Of a stretch of DNA of 64,000 nt, positions 35,418 through 44,341 are shown piece by piece. Position 1 is the stretch's first letter, and the number at the start of each line of letters is the position of its first letter. Position numbers and translations under genes: made by a program. Source of the DNA: Saprospiraceae bacterium (GTDB lineage Bacteria; Bacteroidota; Bacteroidia; Chitinophagales; Saprospiraceae); NCBI GenBank assembly GCA_041392805.1, contig JAWKLJ010000001.1, positions 5,578,501 to 5,642,500 on the forward strand, given 5' to 3'. The notes under the pieces were generated by a model that worked only from the letters and a program-made list of their open reading frames with translations, made no database searches and had not been told where the DNA came from.

Positions 35418-37553
35418 TTACGTAAGCAATTGATAGAGGGTGTAACTACTCAGGTAAGCCAACCCCGTCATAAAAAGGAACTGGATAATAGGCCATTTCC
35501 AACTTTTAGTTTCTCTTTTAACGACGGCCAAGGTGCTCATACACATCATAGCGAATACATAGAATATAAGGAGCGATAAAGCGGTTGGTAGTTGATAGAC
35601 GAGTTCTCCTGTTGTGGGGTTTCGTTCAATGGCCATGCGGTCGCGAACGGAAAGTTCATCGCCCTGACTGCCAATACTATAGATGGTGGCCATGGTTCCG
35701 ACAAACACTTCGCGGGCGGCAAAAGAAGTAATGAGTGCGATACCTATTTTCCAGTCGAAGCCCAGCGGGCGAATACTTGGCTCAATGAATTTGCCCAGGT
35801 GACCCGCAAATGAGGCCTCCAGCTTTTTGGCTGCTAGAAGGTCTTGGGCGGCGGCTTCGTCCAGGTTCTCCAAAGCAGCCTGTTCCATAGCAGTAGCCTC
35901 TGCCTGCTGCATAGCTTCGGCGGGCCCATAGGCGGCCAAGACCCACAAGGCAATGGAGATAATGATAATTACCTTACCTGCTTCTAATAAAAAGGTTTTT
36001 ACTTTTTCCCAGACAATCAACCAGACATTTCGCATCACGGGTAGCCGATACGCTGGGAGTTCCAGCATCAAGAAACTGGTCTCATTGGTTTTTAAAATCT
36101 TTTTAAAAACCCAGGCGGCTAGCAAGGCGGCAAGGATTCCCAGTAGGTATAAACCCATAAAAGCAATGCCCTGCAAATTGAAAATACCCCAAATAGTCGT
36201 GGCGGGAATAACAAATCCAATTAGTACCGTATAGACGGGAATACGCGCAGAACAGCTAATGAAAGGCGTGACTAAAATGGTGATCAATCGCTCTTTCCAA
36301 TTGCTGATATTGCGTGTACTCATGATAGCTGGAATCGCACAGGCACTGCTCGAAATCAAAGCGATCATACTCCGACCATTTAAACCAAAGACCTGCATGA
36401 GCCGGTCGAACATAAAGGCAGCCCTAGCCATATAACCCACTTCCTCTAGTAAAGAAATGAGGAAAAACAGAATCGCAATTTGAGGCACAAAAACGATGAT
36501 ACCACCCAAACCAGCTAAAACACCATCTGTTAGTAAATCACTCAACCAACCTGCTGGTAAGCTAGCCTTCAGGCCCATGCTGATCTGTCCAAAAATAGCT
36601 TCTATCCAATCCATAGGATAGCTGGCCCAGGCAAAAATCGCCTGGAAAACTAACAGCATAATGGCAAAGAATATGAAAGGGCCAAAAAAGCGATGGGTTA
36701 ATATATTATCTAGTTTTAAACTGATAGAAGATTCAGGAGGTTGAGGATGACTTACAACAGATTGGACAATCGGGCCGAATTTATTAAACCGTTCCATGGT
36801 TTCATTCACCTGGTATTTTAGGCGCGGGAACGGAAATTTCTCGACAATCTCTTTTATTTTTTCTTTTTGTTCTGCTGACAAAAACGGGAGCCATGGATAA
36901 TGATGTGCATACAATAGTGCGTGGTAATCACTCAGTTGGGGTAAATACGCCTTGATAGCCAGGCTAATGTCTTTTTCCTCTTTTGACAGCGGTCGAAAAT
37001 TTTTCTTTGGTGGCCTGGGATGCGCTATTAATTGTTTAATGGCTTGTTTTAAATCGGCCACCCCTTGGCCGGTTCTAGCACTCAACAGTACGATGGGGAC
37101 ATCGAGCGTTTTTTGCAAGCGCGCCATATTTACCTGGATGCCTTCTTTTTCGGCTTGGTCAGCCATGTTTAGCACCAGGATCAAAGGAAGTCCTAAATCA
37201 TATAATTGGGTAAATAAAAGCAGGTGTTTTTCTAAATAAACAAGGTCAGCTATATAGATGATACTGTCAGGATAGTTGTCATCTTCAAGGTGGATAAGGG
37301 TTTGAACAGCAATTCGTTCGTCCTGTGAGTTGGGGTAAAAACTGTATGTTCCCGGAAAATCGATTAAGGTAACTTCCTGCTGACCGTCGAGCTTGAAGGT
37401 GCCTATTTTTTTGTCTACCGTAACGCCAGGGAAATTCCCGACCTTTTGACGCAATCCCGTCAGGTGGTTGAAAAGCGTAGATTTGCCACAATTGGGATTG
37501 CCAAATAGCCCAACAATGTAGTTTTTGCTAGACAATAATGTTTGGTTCTCCAT
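35418..37553 (-). CDS. feoB: Ferrous iron transporter FeoB
   Basis: About 711 residues from the ATG at 37553, which overlaps the feoA stop as TAATG; an in-frame ATG 18 nt upstream lies inside feoA. The N-terminal GTPase has G1 GNPNCGKST, G3 DFPGTYS, G4 LNMAD and G5 SARTG. A helical linker follows, then the membrane part with two gate domains (around SSSACAIPAIMSTRN and ITSFAAREVFVGTM). It imports Fe2+ through the inner membrane, helped by FeoA. An insertion of alanine- and glutamate-rich residues (EAMQQAEATAMEQAALEN) lies between the late helices. No feoC is seen. Confidence 0.96.
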   Translation of the reverse strand: MENQTLLSSKNYIVGLFGNPNCGKSTLFNHLTGLRQKVGNFPGVTVDKKIGTFKLDGQQEVTLIDFPGTYSFYPNSQDERIAVQTLIHLEDDNYPDSIIYIADLVYLEKHLLLFTQLYDLGLPLILVLNMADQAEKEGIQVNMARLQKTLDVPIVLLSARTGQGVADLKQAIKQLIAHPRPPKKNFRPLSKEEKDISLAIKAYLPQLSDYHALLYAHHYPWLPFLSAEQKEKIKEIVEKFPFPRLKYQVNETMERFNKFGPIVQSVVSHPQPPESSISLKLDNILTHRFFGPFIFFAIMLLVFQAIFAWASYPMDWIEAIFGQISMGLKASLPAGWLSDLLTDGVLAGLGGIIVFVPQIAILFFLISLLEEVGYMARAAFMFDRLMQVFGLNGRSMIALISSSACAIPAIMSTRNISNWKERLITILVTPFISCSARIPVYTVLIGFVIPATTIWGIFNLQGIAFMGLYLLGILAALLAAWVFKKILKTNETSFLMLELPAYRLPVMRNVWLIVWEKVKTFLLEAGKVIIIISIALWVLAAYGPAEAMQQAEATAMEQAALENLDEAAAQDLLAAKKLEASFAGHLGKFIEPSIRPLGFDWKIGIALITSFAAREVFVGTMATIYSIGSQGDELSVRDRMAIERNPTTGELVYQLPTALSLLIFYVFAMMCMSTLAVVKRETKSWKWPIIQFLFMTGLAYLSSYTLYQLLT

Positions 37554-37798
37554 TACCTCATGACGATGCATCCCAACTCTTTTTCCCTAAGCGCCAGTAT
37601 TTTGTTGTCGATTTTGAGATACCATCCGCCACCCATTGGCGCTTTGCGAACCAAAGCAATATGGCTGCCTGGTAAAATCCCCATGGACATTAATTTACTA
37701 GCGATGCCTTCATCCGTAAAGTGAGAGATGATTTTTTGACCATTGGGGCTCACTTTCACTCCTGGGTACTGTTTTTGATCTGAAAGAACTGCAACCAC
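37553..37798 (-). CDS. feoA: FeoA small cytoplasmic iron-transport protein
   Basis: 81 residues, an SH3-like FeoA domain: KIISHFTDEGIASKLMSMGILPGSHIA is the conserved core and GGGWYLKIDNKILALREKEL the end. It binds FeoB and supports Fe2+ uptake. The stop codon overlaps the feoB start (TAATG), so translation is coupled. A dyad resembling a metal-repressor operator lies 180-190 bp upstream. Confidence 0.92.
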   Translation of the reverse strand: MVAVLSDQKQYPGVKVSPNGQKIISHFTDEGIASKLMSMGILPGSHIALVRKAPMGGGWYLKIDNKILALREKELGCIVMR

Positions 37799-37953
37799 TT
37801 TTGATTATTTTGTTGATTTTATAAATTTCACCCTGCCGCCGAATTGGTGAAAACAATGTCTCTTTTACGCTTTTGTCCGTGTTAAAAATAGGCTAATATT
37901 CAATCATACTTGACTACACAAATACAATTAGCCGATTTTTGTTAGAAAATCCC

Positions 37954-37990
37954 TACCATTAGGTACTGCTTTACTACCTAGTATTAGGTA
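37954..37990. promoter_or_regulatory. Candidate metal-repressor operator upstream of feoAB
   Basis: TACCTAGTATTAGGTA (37975-37990) is a dyad with TACCTA/TAGGTA arms. A second, TACCATTAGGTA, lies at 37954-37965, and ATTAGGTAC is directly repeated at 37958-37966 and 37983-37991. The TTAGGT half-site resembles that of DtxR/IdeR-type iron repressors. The position upstream of feoAB supports an iron-responsive role. This is inference. Confidence 0.35.
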
Positions 37991-38021
37991 CGGATGATCG
38001 GATAACACGTCGATTGATTCA

Positions 38022-38029
38022 CAAATATA
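38022..38029 (-). promoter_or_regulatory. Possible -7 box for feoAB
   Basis: CAAATATA here is TATATTTG on the minus strand, a match to TAnnTTTG. Transcription would run through the dyads at 37954-37990 toward feoA. No TTG element at the right distance, so support is limited. Confidence 0.25.
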
Positions 38030-38195
38030 AAACAGTATGCTTATTTAGACTAATTTTAATTAAGATTTTGAAATAGTCTTTATATAACTGACAAGGCGAG
38101 TACCAGATTAGTTTTTGAGATGCTCTGAAATGACGAAGTTATGACAGCAAAATAAACAGGAGTCATCCGGAATTTTGCCAGGGACGCCAAATTGG

Positions 38196-38750
38196 TTGGT
38201 TGGAGGTGGAGTTATTGGGGGGGCTGGCGGTTTTTTTGGACGTGGAGGTAGTGGAGGTGGAGAGGTATTGGAGGGTTGGCTGGAGTTTTTTTGGGGGATG
38301 TGTAGGTATTGGAGGGTTGGCTTGGGCCTAGCTTTGAACCATATAAGGAATATAAGATCATATAAGATGTGTCGAGACTTTATTGGAGTATTGGGGCAAG
38401 CCCCAGCGACACAGCCGCCGTTTTGATTCTACTGTGGCTAGCGTTTTTTAGGGGACGCGGAGGTAGTGGAGTTATAGAGGTATTGGAGGGTTGGCTGGCG
38501 GTTTTTTGGGATGTGGGAGTATTGGGGCAAGCCCCAGCGACACAGCCGCCATTTTGATTTTGATTGCTATTTTAATTTTCTTGCCTCCGGCAGGCAGGGA
38601 TTGCTATTTTGATTCTACGGTGGCTGGCGGTTTTTTTTTGGACGTGGAGTTAATGGAGTTATAGAGGTATTGGAGGGGTAGGGGTATTGGAGGACTCAAG
38701 TTAGCCTTTCTCCATTAACGCTACTTCTCCAATACCTCCACGTCCCCTAA
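38196..38750 (+). repeat. Cluster of composite GGACGTGGAG / GGGGCAAGCCCC repeats
   Basis: At least three module-1 copies on the plus strand (38236-38276, 38446-38490, 38629-38690) and one inverted (38716-38750). GGGGCAAGCCCCAGCGACAC occurs in identical form near 38393 and 38524, each time followed by AGCCGCC and an ATTTTGATT string. The unit TTCTACTGTGGCTAGCG and its variants mark the junctions, as at 19569 and 19681. Confidence 0.6.
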
Positions 38751-38827
38751 AATTGTCAAAGTCTTGGAATCATCACAGAAAAAATTCGGGCTGATTCCTG
38801 TATGTGGATCATTGCGGGAAGGAATAC

Positions 38828-40210
38828 TTAGAACTGGATATTTAAGGCCCTTAATGTTTCTAAGTCCAAGTTGCCAATAGGGAGCCCGCTATCCCGCTGA
38901 AACTTAGTTAGCGCGGCTTTTGTTTGGGCACCTAGAATATTATCGAGTGGGCCAGGATCGTACCCTTTTGCCTTCAAGGCCTCTTGGACCTGGCGAATAG
39001 TGAATGCCGTTACTTCATTGGGGCAAAGCACTTCCCGCCATTCGGTGAATCCGCCCTTTCTAACGAGGTTCTTTTTGGTAACCGTTTCATATTCAGCAGG
39101 CACATCAGTGGACACAAGGGTGGCGGCTTGTTGCACAACCTGTCTGGTGATGGTTTCCATTTCTGCCGGAACTTCTGCTTCAATGGCTTCGGCTTCCTCC
39201 TCAATGGCTTGTTTAGAAACAGTTATAAATTCGGCTGGAATAATTTCTTCTCTGGTTGTGGCAGGTGTTTTTATTTTTAAGGTTTTAATGGTTGTATATT
39301 CAGCTGGAATAATTTCTTCTTTGGTCGTAGCGGGTGATTTAAGGACCTGTTTGGTGATTTCTTTATATTCAGCAGGGATCTCCTCCTCTACAACTTGTGT
39401 CGGCGTTTTTACGATTCTTTTGCTACGATTTTCAAATTCGGCAGGGATGTCAATGATTCGGGTACAATCCTCTCCATTATCCGTCCAGCCCTCTTCACAG
39501 CCAACCCGCACCTGCTTGGTCACATTTTTAAATTGGGCCGGTACTTCTACTAAACACCAAATCAAACAATCATTGGGGTCGGCAGATAAACAATTGCGAT
39601 CTGCCTGGCGTTTCACCCATTTTGTGGCTGAAGGAGAAACTTCGATTCGCTCGGTTTGGGTTTCATAACGAGCTAATTCCCTTTCTATGCGGGTAGAGGC
39701 TTCTTTTATCATGACCCTTTCTATCGTATCTTTAAATACAGCAGGAATAACCCTAAGCCGTTTAGACGCAGGCTTGATTTCCACGCGCTCCGTTACCGTT
39801 TCATAAACAGCGGCCACAGGCACATAGCGAACAGTAGCTTCTTTTACCATAACCTGTTCTTCCACGGTCTCGTATTCAGCTGGAACGTAGATGAGCCGCT
39901 TACTTTCAGGTTTTATTTCCAATTCATCTTTAATGGGTTGGTATTTGGTTTGCGAAAGCGAATAGGTCTTGGTCCCTTCTTTCTTAACTAACTGTTCAGT
40001 GACCATAGTGAAAGAGGTAGGAATAATATCTGTTTTTTTAGAGGCAGCTTTGACGACGACTCTTTCGGTAACTTCCTCATAGTCATCGGCAATCAGACAT
40101 TTTGCATAACACTTTCCAGGTTCACTGTTGGGGGGAAAGTCCCCGGCTTCCTGTGCATGAAGCCCCAATGCCAAAAAAGCAAAAAGGAGTGATAAACTCG
40201 ATTTTCTCAT
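38828..40210 (-). CDS. Exported YPAEYE-repeat protein with peptidoglycan-binding domain
   Basis: 460 residues with a signal peptide (1-19, ending LHAQ). Residues about 40-390 are some fourteen degenerate repeats of 24-28 residues of the form IPAEYETVTExVxVKxAS. One repeat interval holds a cysteine-bearing insert (RNCLSADPNDCLIWC). The C-terminus (about 398-458, TIRQVQEALKAKGYDPGPLD ... LTKFQRDSGLPIG) is a PG_binding_1 domain. Such proteins in Bacteroidota are thought to be periplasmic and to tether the repeat part to peptidoglycan; the role of the repeats is not known. Single gene; no partner nearby. Confidence 0.8.
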   Translation of the reverse strand: MRKSSLSLLFAFLALGLHAQEAGDFPPNSEPGKCYAKCLIADDYEEVTERVVVKAASKKTDIIPTSFTMVTEQLVKKEGTKTYSLSQTKYQPIKDELEIKPESKRLIYVPAEYETVEEQVMVKEATVRYVPVAAVYETVTERVEIKPASKRLRVIPAVFKDTIERVMIKEASTRIERELARYETQTERIEVSPSATKWVKRQADRNCLSADPNDCLIWCLVEVPAQFKNVTKQVRVGCEEGWTDNGEDCTRIIDIPAEFENRSKRIVKTPTQVVEEEIPAEYKEITKQVLKSPATTKEEIIPAEYTTIKTLKIKTPATTREEIIPAEFITVSKQAIEEEAEAIEAEVPAEMETITRQVVQQAATLVSTDVPAEYETVTKKNLVRKGGFTEWREVLCPNEVTAFTIRQVQEALKAKGYDPGPLDNILGAQTKAALTKFQRDSGLPIGNLDLETLRALNIQF

Positions 40211-40450
40211 AATACGTGAGTTGATTTTATGTGTGTATTAATTTAACCAAGAATAGATGGACATAGATAGCTGCACCTGCATATTTGGCGTTGTGAGAGG
40301 GGACCTTAACACCAAAGCATGAAAAAAGTATGGTTTAGAAAACCAAATAGGCGACTAGTTGAAAACTAAAGCAATTTAGAGGGGGGGAACAATGATGTGC
40401 AAAAAGTTCTACGGAAGGGACAAAAAAATGATGCTTTTTTTAGAAAAAAA

Positions 40451-41668
40451 TTAACTTATATTTTTCGGAAAGCAGAGATAGTGCTTCGTAATGATCCGAT
40501 GTTGAATGTCATAATCTGTGATTTGGGACAAGGGAAATACTTCGTCGGACTTCAACAACATCTTTATTTCATCTTTAGAAGGGCTGTATGCGCGGTTGGT
40601 TTCTTTTCCTGTTATCAGGAAATAGTTAGCCGCTTGATCTACTGTGGGGAATTGCTTTGAAATGCTTGCTGCTATAGCACTTAGTTGGGCTTCATCGGGT
40701 GCTGTTGGCTGGAAGCTTAATTTGAATAGTTTTCGATTGATCAGGCAGTGCGACAGGTAGCTTAAGATCGGGTCTTTATGAGATTGCCATTCTTTTAAGC
40801 CCGAAACGATATCAAAATCATCCAGCGCAGCAAAATGCTGAAGCAGCTGATCTCGATCTCCCTCCAGACCTTTTTGCTCCAAGTCGTGTAACAAAAAATA
40901 GTTCAAGCTTTTGCTGGCAGGTACGGTTTGGTCTTGTTGAACCAATTGCTTAGCCCTACGCAAGGTTCTCAGCAGCATTTGCTCTGCCGATAACACCGTT
41001 TTATGCAAATAAACCTGCCAATACATCAATCGCCTGGCAATCAGGAATTTTTCAATGGAATAAATCCCTTTGATTTCTACAACGAGTTCATCATCCTTGA
41101 CCGAAAGCATTTTTATGATTCGGTCATACCCAATGACCCCTTCATATACACCGGTAAAAAAGCTATCCCGGGTTAAATAATCCATCCGATCCATATCCAA
41201 TTGCCCCGATACCAGTTGGTGGAGAAAATGCTTGTGATACTTGTTTTGAAAAATAGCAATAGCCATATCCAAGGCTCCATCAAACTCCTGGTTGAGCTTT
41301 TCCATAAACCAAATAGAAAGCTCCTCGTGCGTCACATTTATCAAGGTGTGTTCAAGTGTGTGCGAAAAGGGCCCATGACCAATATCATGGAGCAAAATAG
41401 CCATACTCACCGCCTCTGCTTCTTCATTTGTGATCTGGACACCTTTTTCCCGGAGCGTGGCAATCGCCTGGATCATCAGATGCAGTGCGCCCAAGGCATG
41501 GTGAAATCGCGTATGCAAAGCCCCCGGGTAGACATAGTGGGTCAAGCTCAGTTGCTTGATTCTTCGCAAGCGCTGGAAAAAAGGATGCTCTATTAGTTGA
41601 AAAAGAATCCCGTAGGGTACGCTAATAAAGCCATAAACTGGATCGTTAAATATTTTCTTTTTACTCAT
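40451..41668 (-). CDS. HD-domain phosphohydrolase (SAMHD1/dGTPase-like)
   Basis: About 405 residues from the ATG at 41668 (MSKKKIFNDPVYGF), the usual start for this family; the ATG three codons upstream is less likely. Metal ligands of the HD site are visible: HTRFHHALG (His near 56), LLHDIGHGPFSHTLEH (His-Asp near 97), and DMDRMDYLTRDS with the last Asp near 165. The family hydrolyses dNTPs or related phosphates; the substrate of this branch (YdhJ-like) is not known. Divergent from porX, with a 250-bp gap that holds no other feature. Confidence 0.87.
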   Translation of the reverse strand: MSKKKIFNDPVYGFISVPYGILFQLIEHPFFQRLRRIKQLSLTHYVYPGALHTRFHHALGALHLMIQAIATLREKGVQITNEEAEAVSMAILLHDIGHGPFSHTLEHTLINVTHEELSIWFMEKLNQEFDGALDMAIAIFQNKYHKHFLHQLVSGQLDMDRMDYLTRDSFFTGVYEGVIGYDRIIKMLSVKDDELVVEIKGIYSIEKFLIARRLMYWQVYLHKTVLSAEQMLLRTLRRAKQLVQQDQTVPASKSLNYFLLHDLEQKGLEGDRDQLLQHFAALDDFDIVSGLKEWQSHKDPILSYLSHCLINRKLFKLSFQPTAPDEAQLSAIAASISKQFPTVDQAANYFLITGKETNRAYSPSKDEIKMLLKSDEVFPLSQITDYDIQHRIITKHYLCFPKNIS

Positions 41669-41922
41669 TCCTAACACCCCTGAGGCTATTAAATAAGAAA
41701 CGGCAAGTTCGCCTTTTTGCCGGTATACTCAAAACCATCGTATATGGTAAATTGTTTTTGAGCAAAAAAGATATTTTTAAGACCAACTTGCCGCACTAGC
41801 CATAAAGTTGTTATTTTTTTGTAATTAGTGGCTCCTGATGTTATTTTGGCTGGCATACAATATTATCAGGAAAATTGCTTTTAAGAAGTATTGTTTAAAC
41901 AAATCAAGAAATTTATCTTTTC

Positions 41923-43476
41923 ATGGACAAAATCACTATCCTTTGGGCAGACGACGAAATCGATTTATTAAAACCGCAGCTACTTTTTTTGGAAAAGAAA
42001 GGATATGAAATGATTACGGTCACTAATGGCTATGATGCGATAGAAGAGTGCGAGGAGAATAACGCTATAGATGTGATCTTTCTTGATGAAAGCATGCCAG
42101 GGATTACGGGCCTTGAAACCCTTAGTAAAATAAAAGAAATACTACCCAATATTCCGGTCGTTATGATTACCAAAAATGAGGAGGAAAACGTCATGGAAGA
42201 GGCCTTGGGTTCCCAGATCAGCGATTATCTCATCAAGCCCGTCAATCCTCATCAAATTTTATTGACACTAAAAAAAATCATCGATAATAAACGCTTGGTG
42301 CGGGAGAAAACTTCCTCCGATTATCAGCAGGAGTTTCGCCAAATTTTCATGCAAATTAATAGCGGCTTGAATTATGAAGAATGGGCAGAAGTTTACCGCA
42401 AAATAATTGGTTGGGAACTCAAAATTGACGAATCCAATTCAACCGAGATGGCAGATATTTTATCTCAGCAAAAAAGCGAAGCCAATGCTGCCTTCTCAAA
42501 GTATATTGTCAAAAATTACCAGGACTGGATTGAATATGGAGATGGGCCGGTATTTTCCCACAACCTCCTTCGTTCTAAAGTTTTTCCCCACCTGAAAGAG
42601 GATGTTCCTACGATAATGGTCCTGCTCGATAATATGCGATTTGATCAGTGGAAGATGATCGAACCGATCCTTAGTGAATACTTTCGAGTAGTAGAAGAAG
42701 ATTTTTTCTATAGCATTTTACCTACTTCGACACAGTATAGTCGCAATGCTATTTTTGCGGGACAACTGCCATCCGAAATTGAAAAACACCACAAGCAATG
42801 GTGGCTCAATGACAATGAGGAGGGTGGCAAAAATATGCATGAACACGATTTTTTGAAGGAGCAAATCAAACGCACCTTCCGCAAAGATATTCGTTTTGAT
42901 TATACCAAAATTACGAATGTCAATAATGCTAAACAAATGCAGGATAACATACTGAACTACCTCAATAATGACTTTACAGTGGTGGTATACAATTTTATAG
43001 ATATGTTGTCGCATGCCCGAACCGAAATGGAGGTACTCAAAGAACTGGCTGGCGATGAAAAGGCCTATCGTTCTTTAACCCGCTCCTGGTTTGAAAATTC
43101 ACCGCTTTGGGGTGCATTGCAGCGTGCATCAGAAAAAGGCGCACAACTCATCCTAACTACAGATCATGGAACCATCCGGGTTAATACCCCCTCAAGGGTG
43201 GTTGGCGACCGAGAAACCACCACTAATCTTCGGTACAAAGTGGGGCGAAATTTGCAATATGATCGCGGCGATGTCCTGGAAATCAGAGAACCACAAAAAG
43301 CAGGCCTCCCGAGACCGAATGTTAGCTCTACTTTTATTTTTGCTAAAGAAGACAAGTTTTTCCTATATCCTAATAATTACAACTACTACCACAATTATTA
43401 CAAAAACACATTCCAACACGGTGGTATTTCCCTCGAAGAAATAATCTGCCCCATCGTTCGCCTTTCCAGTAAATAA
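41923..43476 (+). CDS. porX: T9SS response regulator PorX (receiver plus PglZ phosphatase)
   Basis: 517 residues. Receiver domain (1-120) with acidic pair Asp10/Asp11, phospho-acceptor Asp55 in FLDESMPG, and Lys in YLIKPVN. A three-helix linker follows (to about 205). The C-terminal part is an alkaline-phosphatase-superfamily (PglZ) domain with metal ligands in LLDNMRFDQW, the nucleophile region STQYSRNAIF, TTDHGTIRV and the last histidine in FQHGGISLEE. PorX works with the sensor PorY to control type IX secretion genes in Porphyromonas and Flavobacterium relatives, and its phosphatase domain is reported to act on oligonucleotides. This fits the PorP/adhesin pair at 10.6-17 kb. TTG-N20-TATCTTTT (41891-41921) ends directly at the ATG, hinting at a leaderless or very short leader. 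Confidence 0.95.
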   Translation: MDKITILWADDEIDLLKPQLLFLEKKGYEMITVTNGYDAIEECEENNAIDVIFLDESMPGITGLETLSKIKEILPNIPVVMITKNEEENVMEEALGSQISDYLIKPVNPHQILLTLKKIIDNKRLVREKTSSDYQQEFRQIFMQINSGLNYEEWAEVYRKIIGWELKIDESNSTEMADILSQQKSEANAAFSKYIVKNYQDWIEYGDGPVFSHNLLRSKVFPHLKEDVPTIMVLLDNMRFDQWKMIEPILSEYFRVVEEDFFYSILPTSTQYSRNAIFAGQLPSEIEKHHKQWWLNDNEEGGKNMHEHDFLKEQIKRTFRKDIRFDYTKITNVNNAKQMQDNILNYLNNDFTVVVYNFIDMLSHARTEMEVLKELAGDEKAYRSLTRSWFENSPLWGALQRASEKGAQLILTTDHGTIRVNTPSRVVGDRETTTNLRYKVGRNLQYDRGDVLEIREPQKAGLPRPNVSSTFIFAKEDKFFLYPNNYNYYHNYYKNTFQHGGISLEEIICPIVRLSSK

Positions 43477-43500
43477 TTAGTCCATTCCTGGATAGAAATT

Positions 43501-43508
43501 TATCTTTG
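43501..43508 (+). promoter_or_regulatory. Candidate -7 box TATCTTTG after porX
   Basis: TATCTTTG matches TAnnTTTG 25 bp after the porX stop. Transcription from here would cross the inverted repeat 43515-43639 to reach the lipoprotein gene at 43664. No clear TTG at -33. Confidence 0.3.
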
Positions 43509-43514
43509 TAGTTT

Positions 43515-43639
43515 GACGGAAATAAAGTCATCAAATTTCTGCTTAAGGTTTCTGAAATTTTGCACACAACCTCCTTTCAATCAGTTGCTTAGCAAAATAT
43601 TTAAAAACCGAAATTTGATTACTTTATTTTTTTTCCGTC
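43515..43639. repeat. 125-nt element with long inverted repeats
   Basis: The left arm 43515-43539 (starts GACGGAAATAAAGTCATC) and the right arm 43610-43639 (ends TTTTTTTTCCGTC) pair over 25 positions, with one mismatch and a 5-nt A/T-tract length difference. The arrangement could be a MITE-like remnant or a large regulatory stem-loop in the leader of the lipoprotein gene. No second copy was seen in the window. Confidence 0.6.
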
Positions 43640-43663
43640 CCTTTGTGATAAATTACTTAATCT

Positions 43664-44323
43664 ATGTGTAGGACTAATCTGGTTTTAAATAATTGCCCAA
43701 ACCCGGTATTTGCCTTATTCGTTCTCTTGGTATTAACTTTGGGTTGTGATACCTTAGTACCCATTGATGACATTGAGCGCGCACCCAAAGTAACTCCTGC
43801 GGATGAACCGCTGGCCAATGTTTATGCTAGGCTGGATGGCCATTGGAAAGGACAATTCTTTACTTTTAAAACCATGAATATTGGAGAGCGAGATGATGAG
43901 GTATTGTATAATCTCACCAGGGAAAATATTCAGCAAGAAGCGCTAAACCTCTCTAGTACCCTGGTTGTTGAACAATTTTATACCAGCGAAAGCCCTTATT
44001 TTCAGCAGGTTAAAATCATAGACTTTTACCCGGAAACAGGCGAAACGGTGACAAGTCTTGGTGTCAATAAAGTTCAGGATGGTCAAATGTGGTGTGTAGT
44101 GCGGAAACCTAATGAAACGGTTATACACCAAGGCACCCACAAAGGAGAAAATACCATTGTTTGGCAAAGGCAGGAACAGCAGCCACAACGCATCGAATAT
44201 TTCCACGAAACAGTCCTACCTAATACTTACGAAATCATTGGTTGGGGCTATTATGATGGCGACGATATTACAAAAATGCCAAAGACTTGGTTTTATGCTC
44301 AATACCAACGAAGCAACGAATAA
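43664..44323 (+). CDS. Predicted lipoprotein, function unknown
   Basis: 219 residues. The signal peptide ends in a lipobox, VLTLGC, with the lipidated cysteine at 28 and Asp at +2. The rest (GHWKGQFFTF ... NTIVWQRQEQQPQRIEYFHE ... YYDGDDITKMPKTWFYAQYQ) is beta-rich and resembles calycin/lipocalin-like domains that assess a lipid ligand, but I do not recognise a named family. Its stop lies 18 bp from the stop of the next, converging gene. Confidence 0.65.
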   Translation: MCRTNLVLNNCPNPVFALFVLLVLTLGCDTLVPIDDIERAPKVTPADEPLANVYARLDGHWKGQFFTFKTMNIGERDDEVLYNLTRENIQQEALNLSSTLVVEQFYTSESPYFQQVKIIDFYPETGETVTSLGVNKVQDGQMWCVVRKPNETVIHQGTHKGENTIVWQRQEQQPQRIEYFHETVLPNTYEIIGWGYYDGDDITKMPKTWFYAQYQRSNE

Positions 44324-44341
44324 CATCTAATTAGTGTTTCA

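Larger units (their letters stand above)
37799..38827. other. 1-kb intergenic region: feo control region and repeat cluster
   Basis: The first 300 bases, next to feoA, are AT-rich and hold the operator-like dyads at 37954-37990 and a possible minus-strand -7 box at 38022-38029. 38196-38750 is a cluster of composite repeats. 38750-38827 shows nothing recognisable. Frames open through the repeats encode low-complexity W/G-rich peptides and are not credible genes. Confidence 0.55.
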
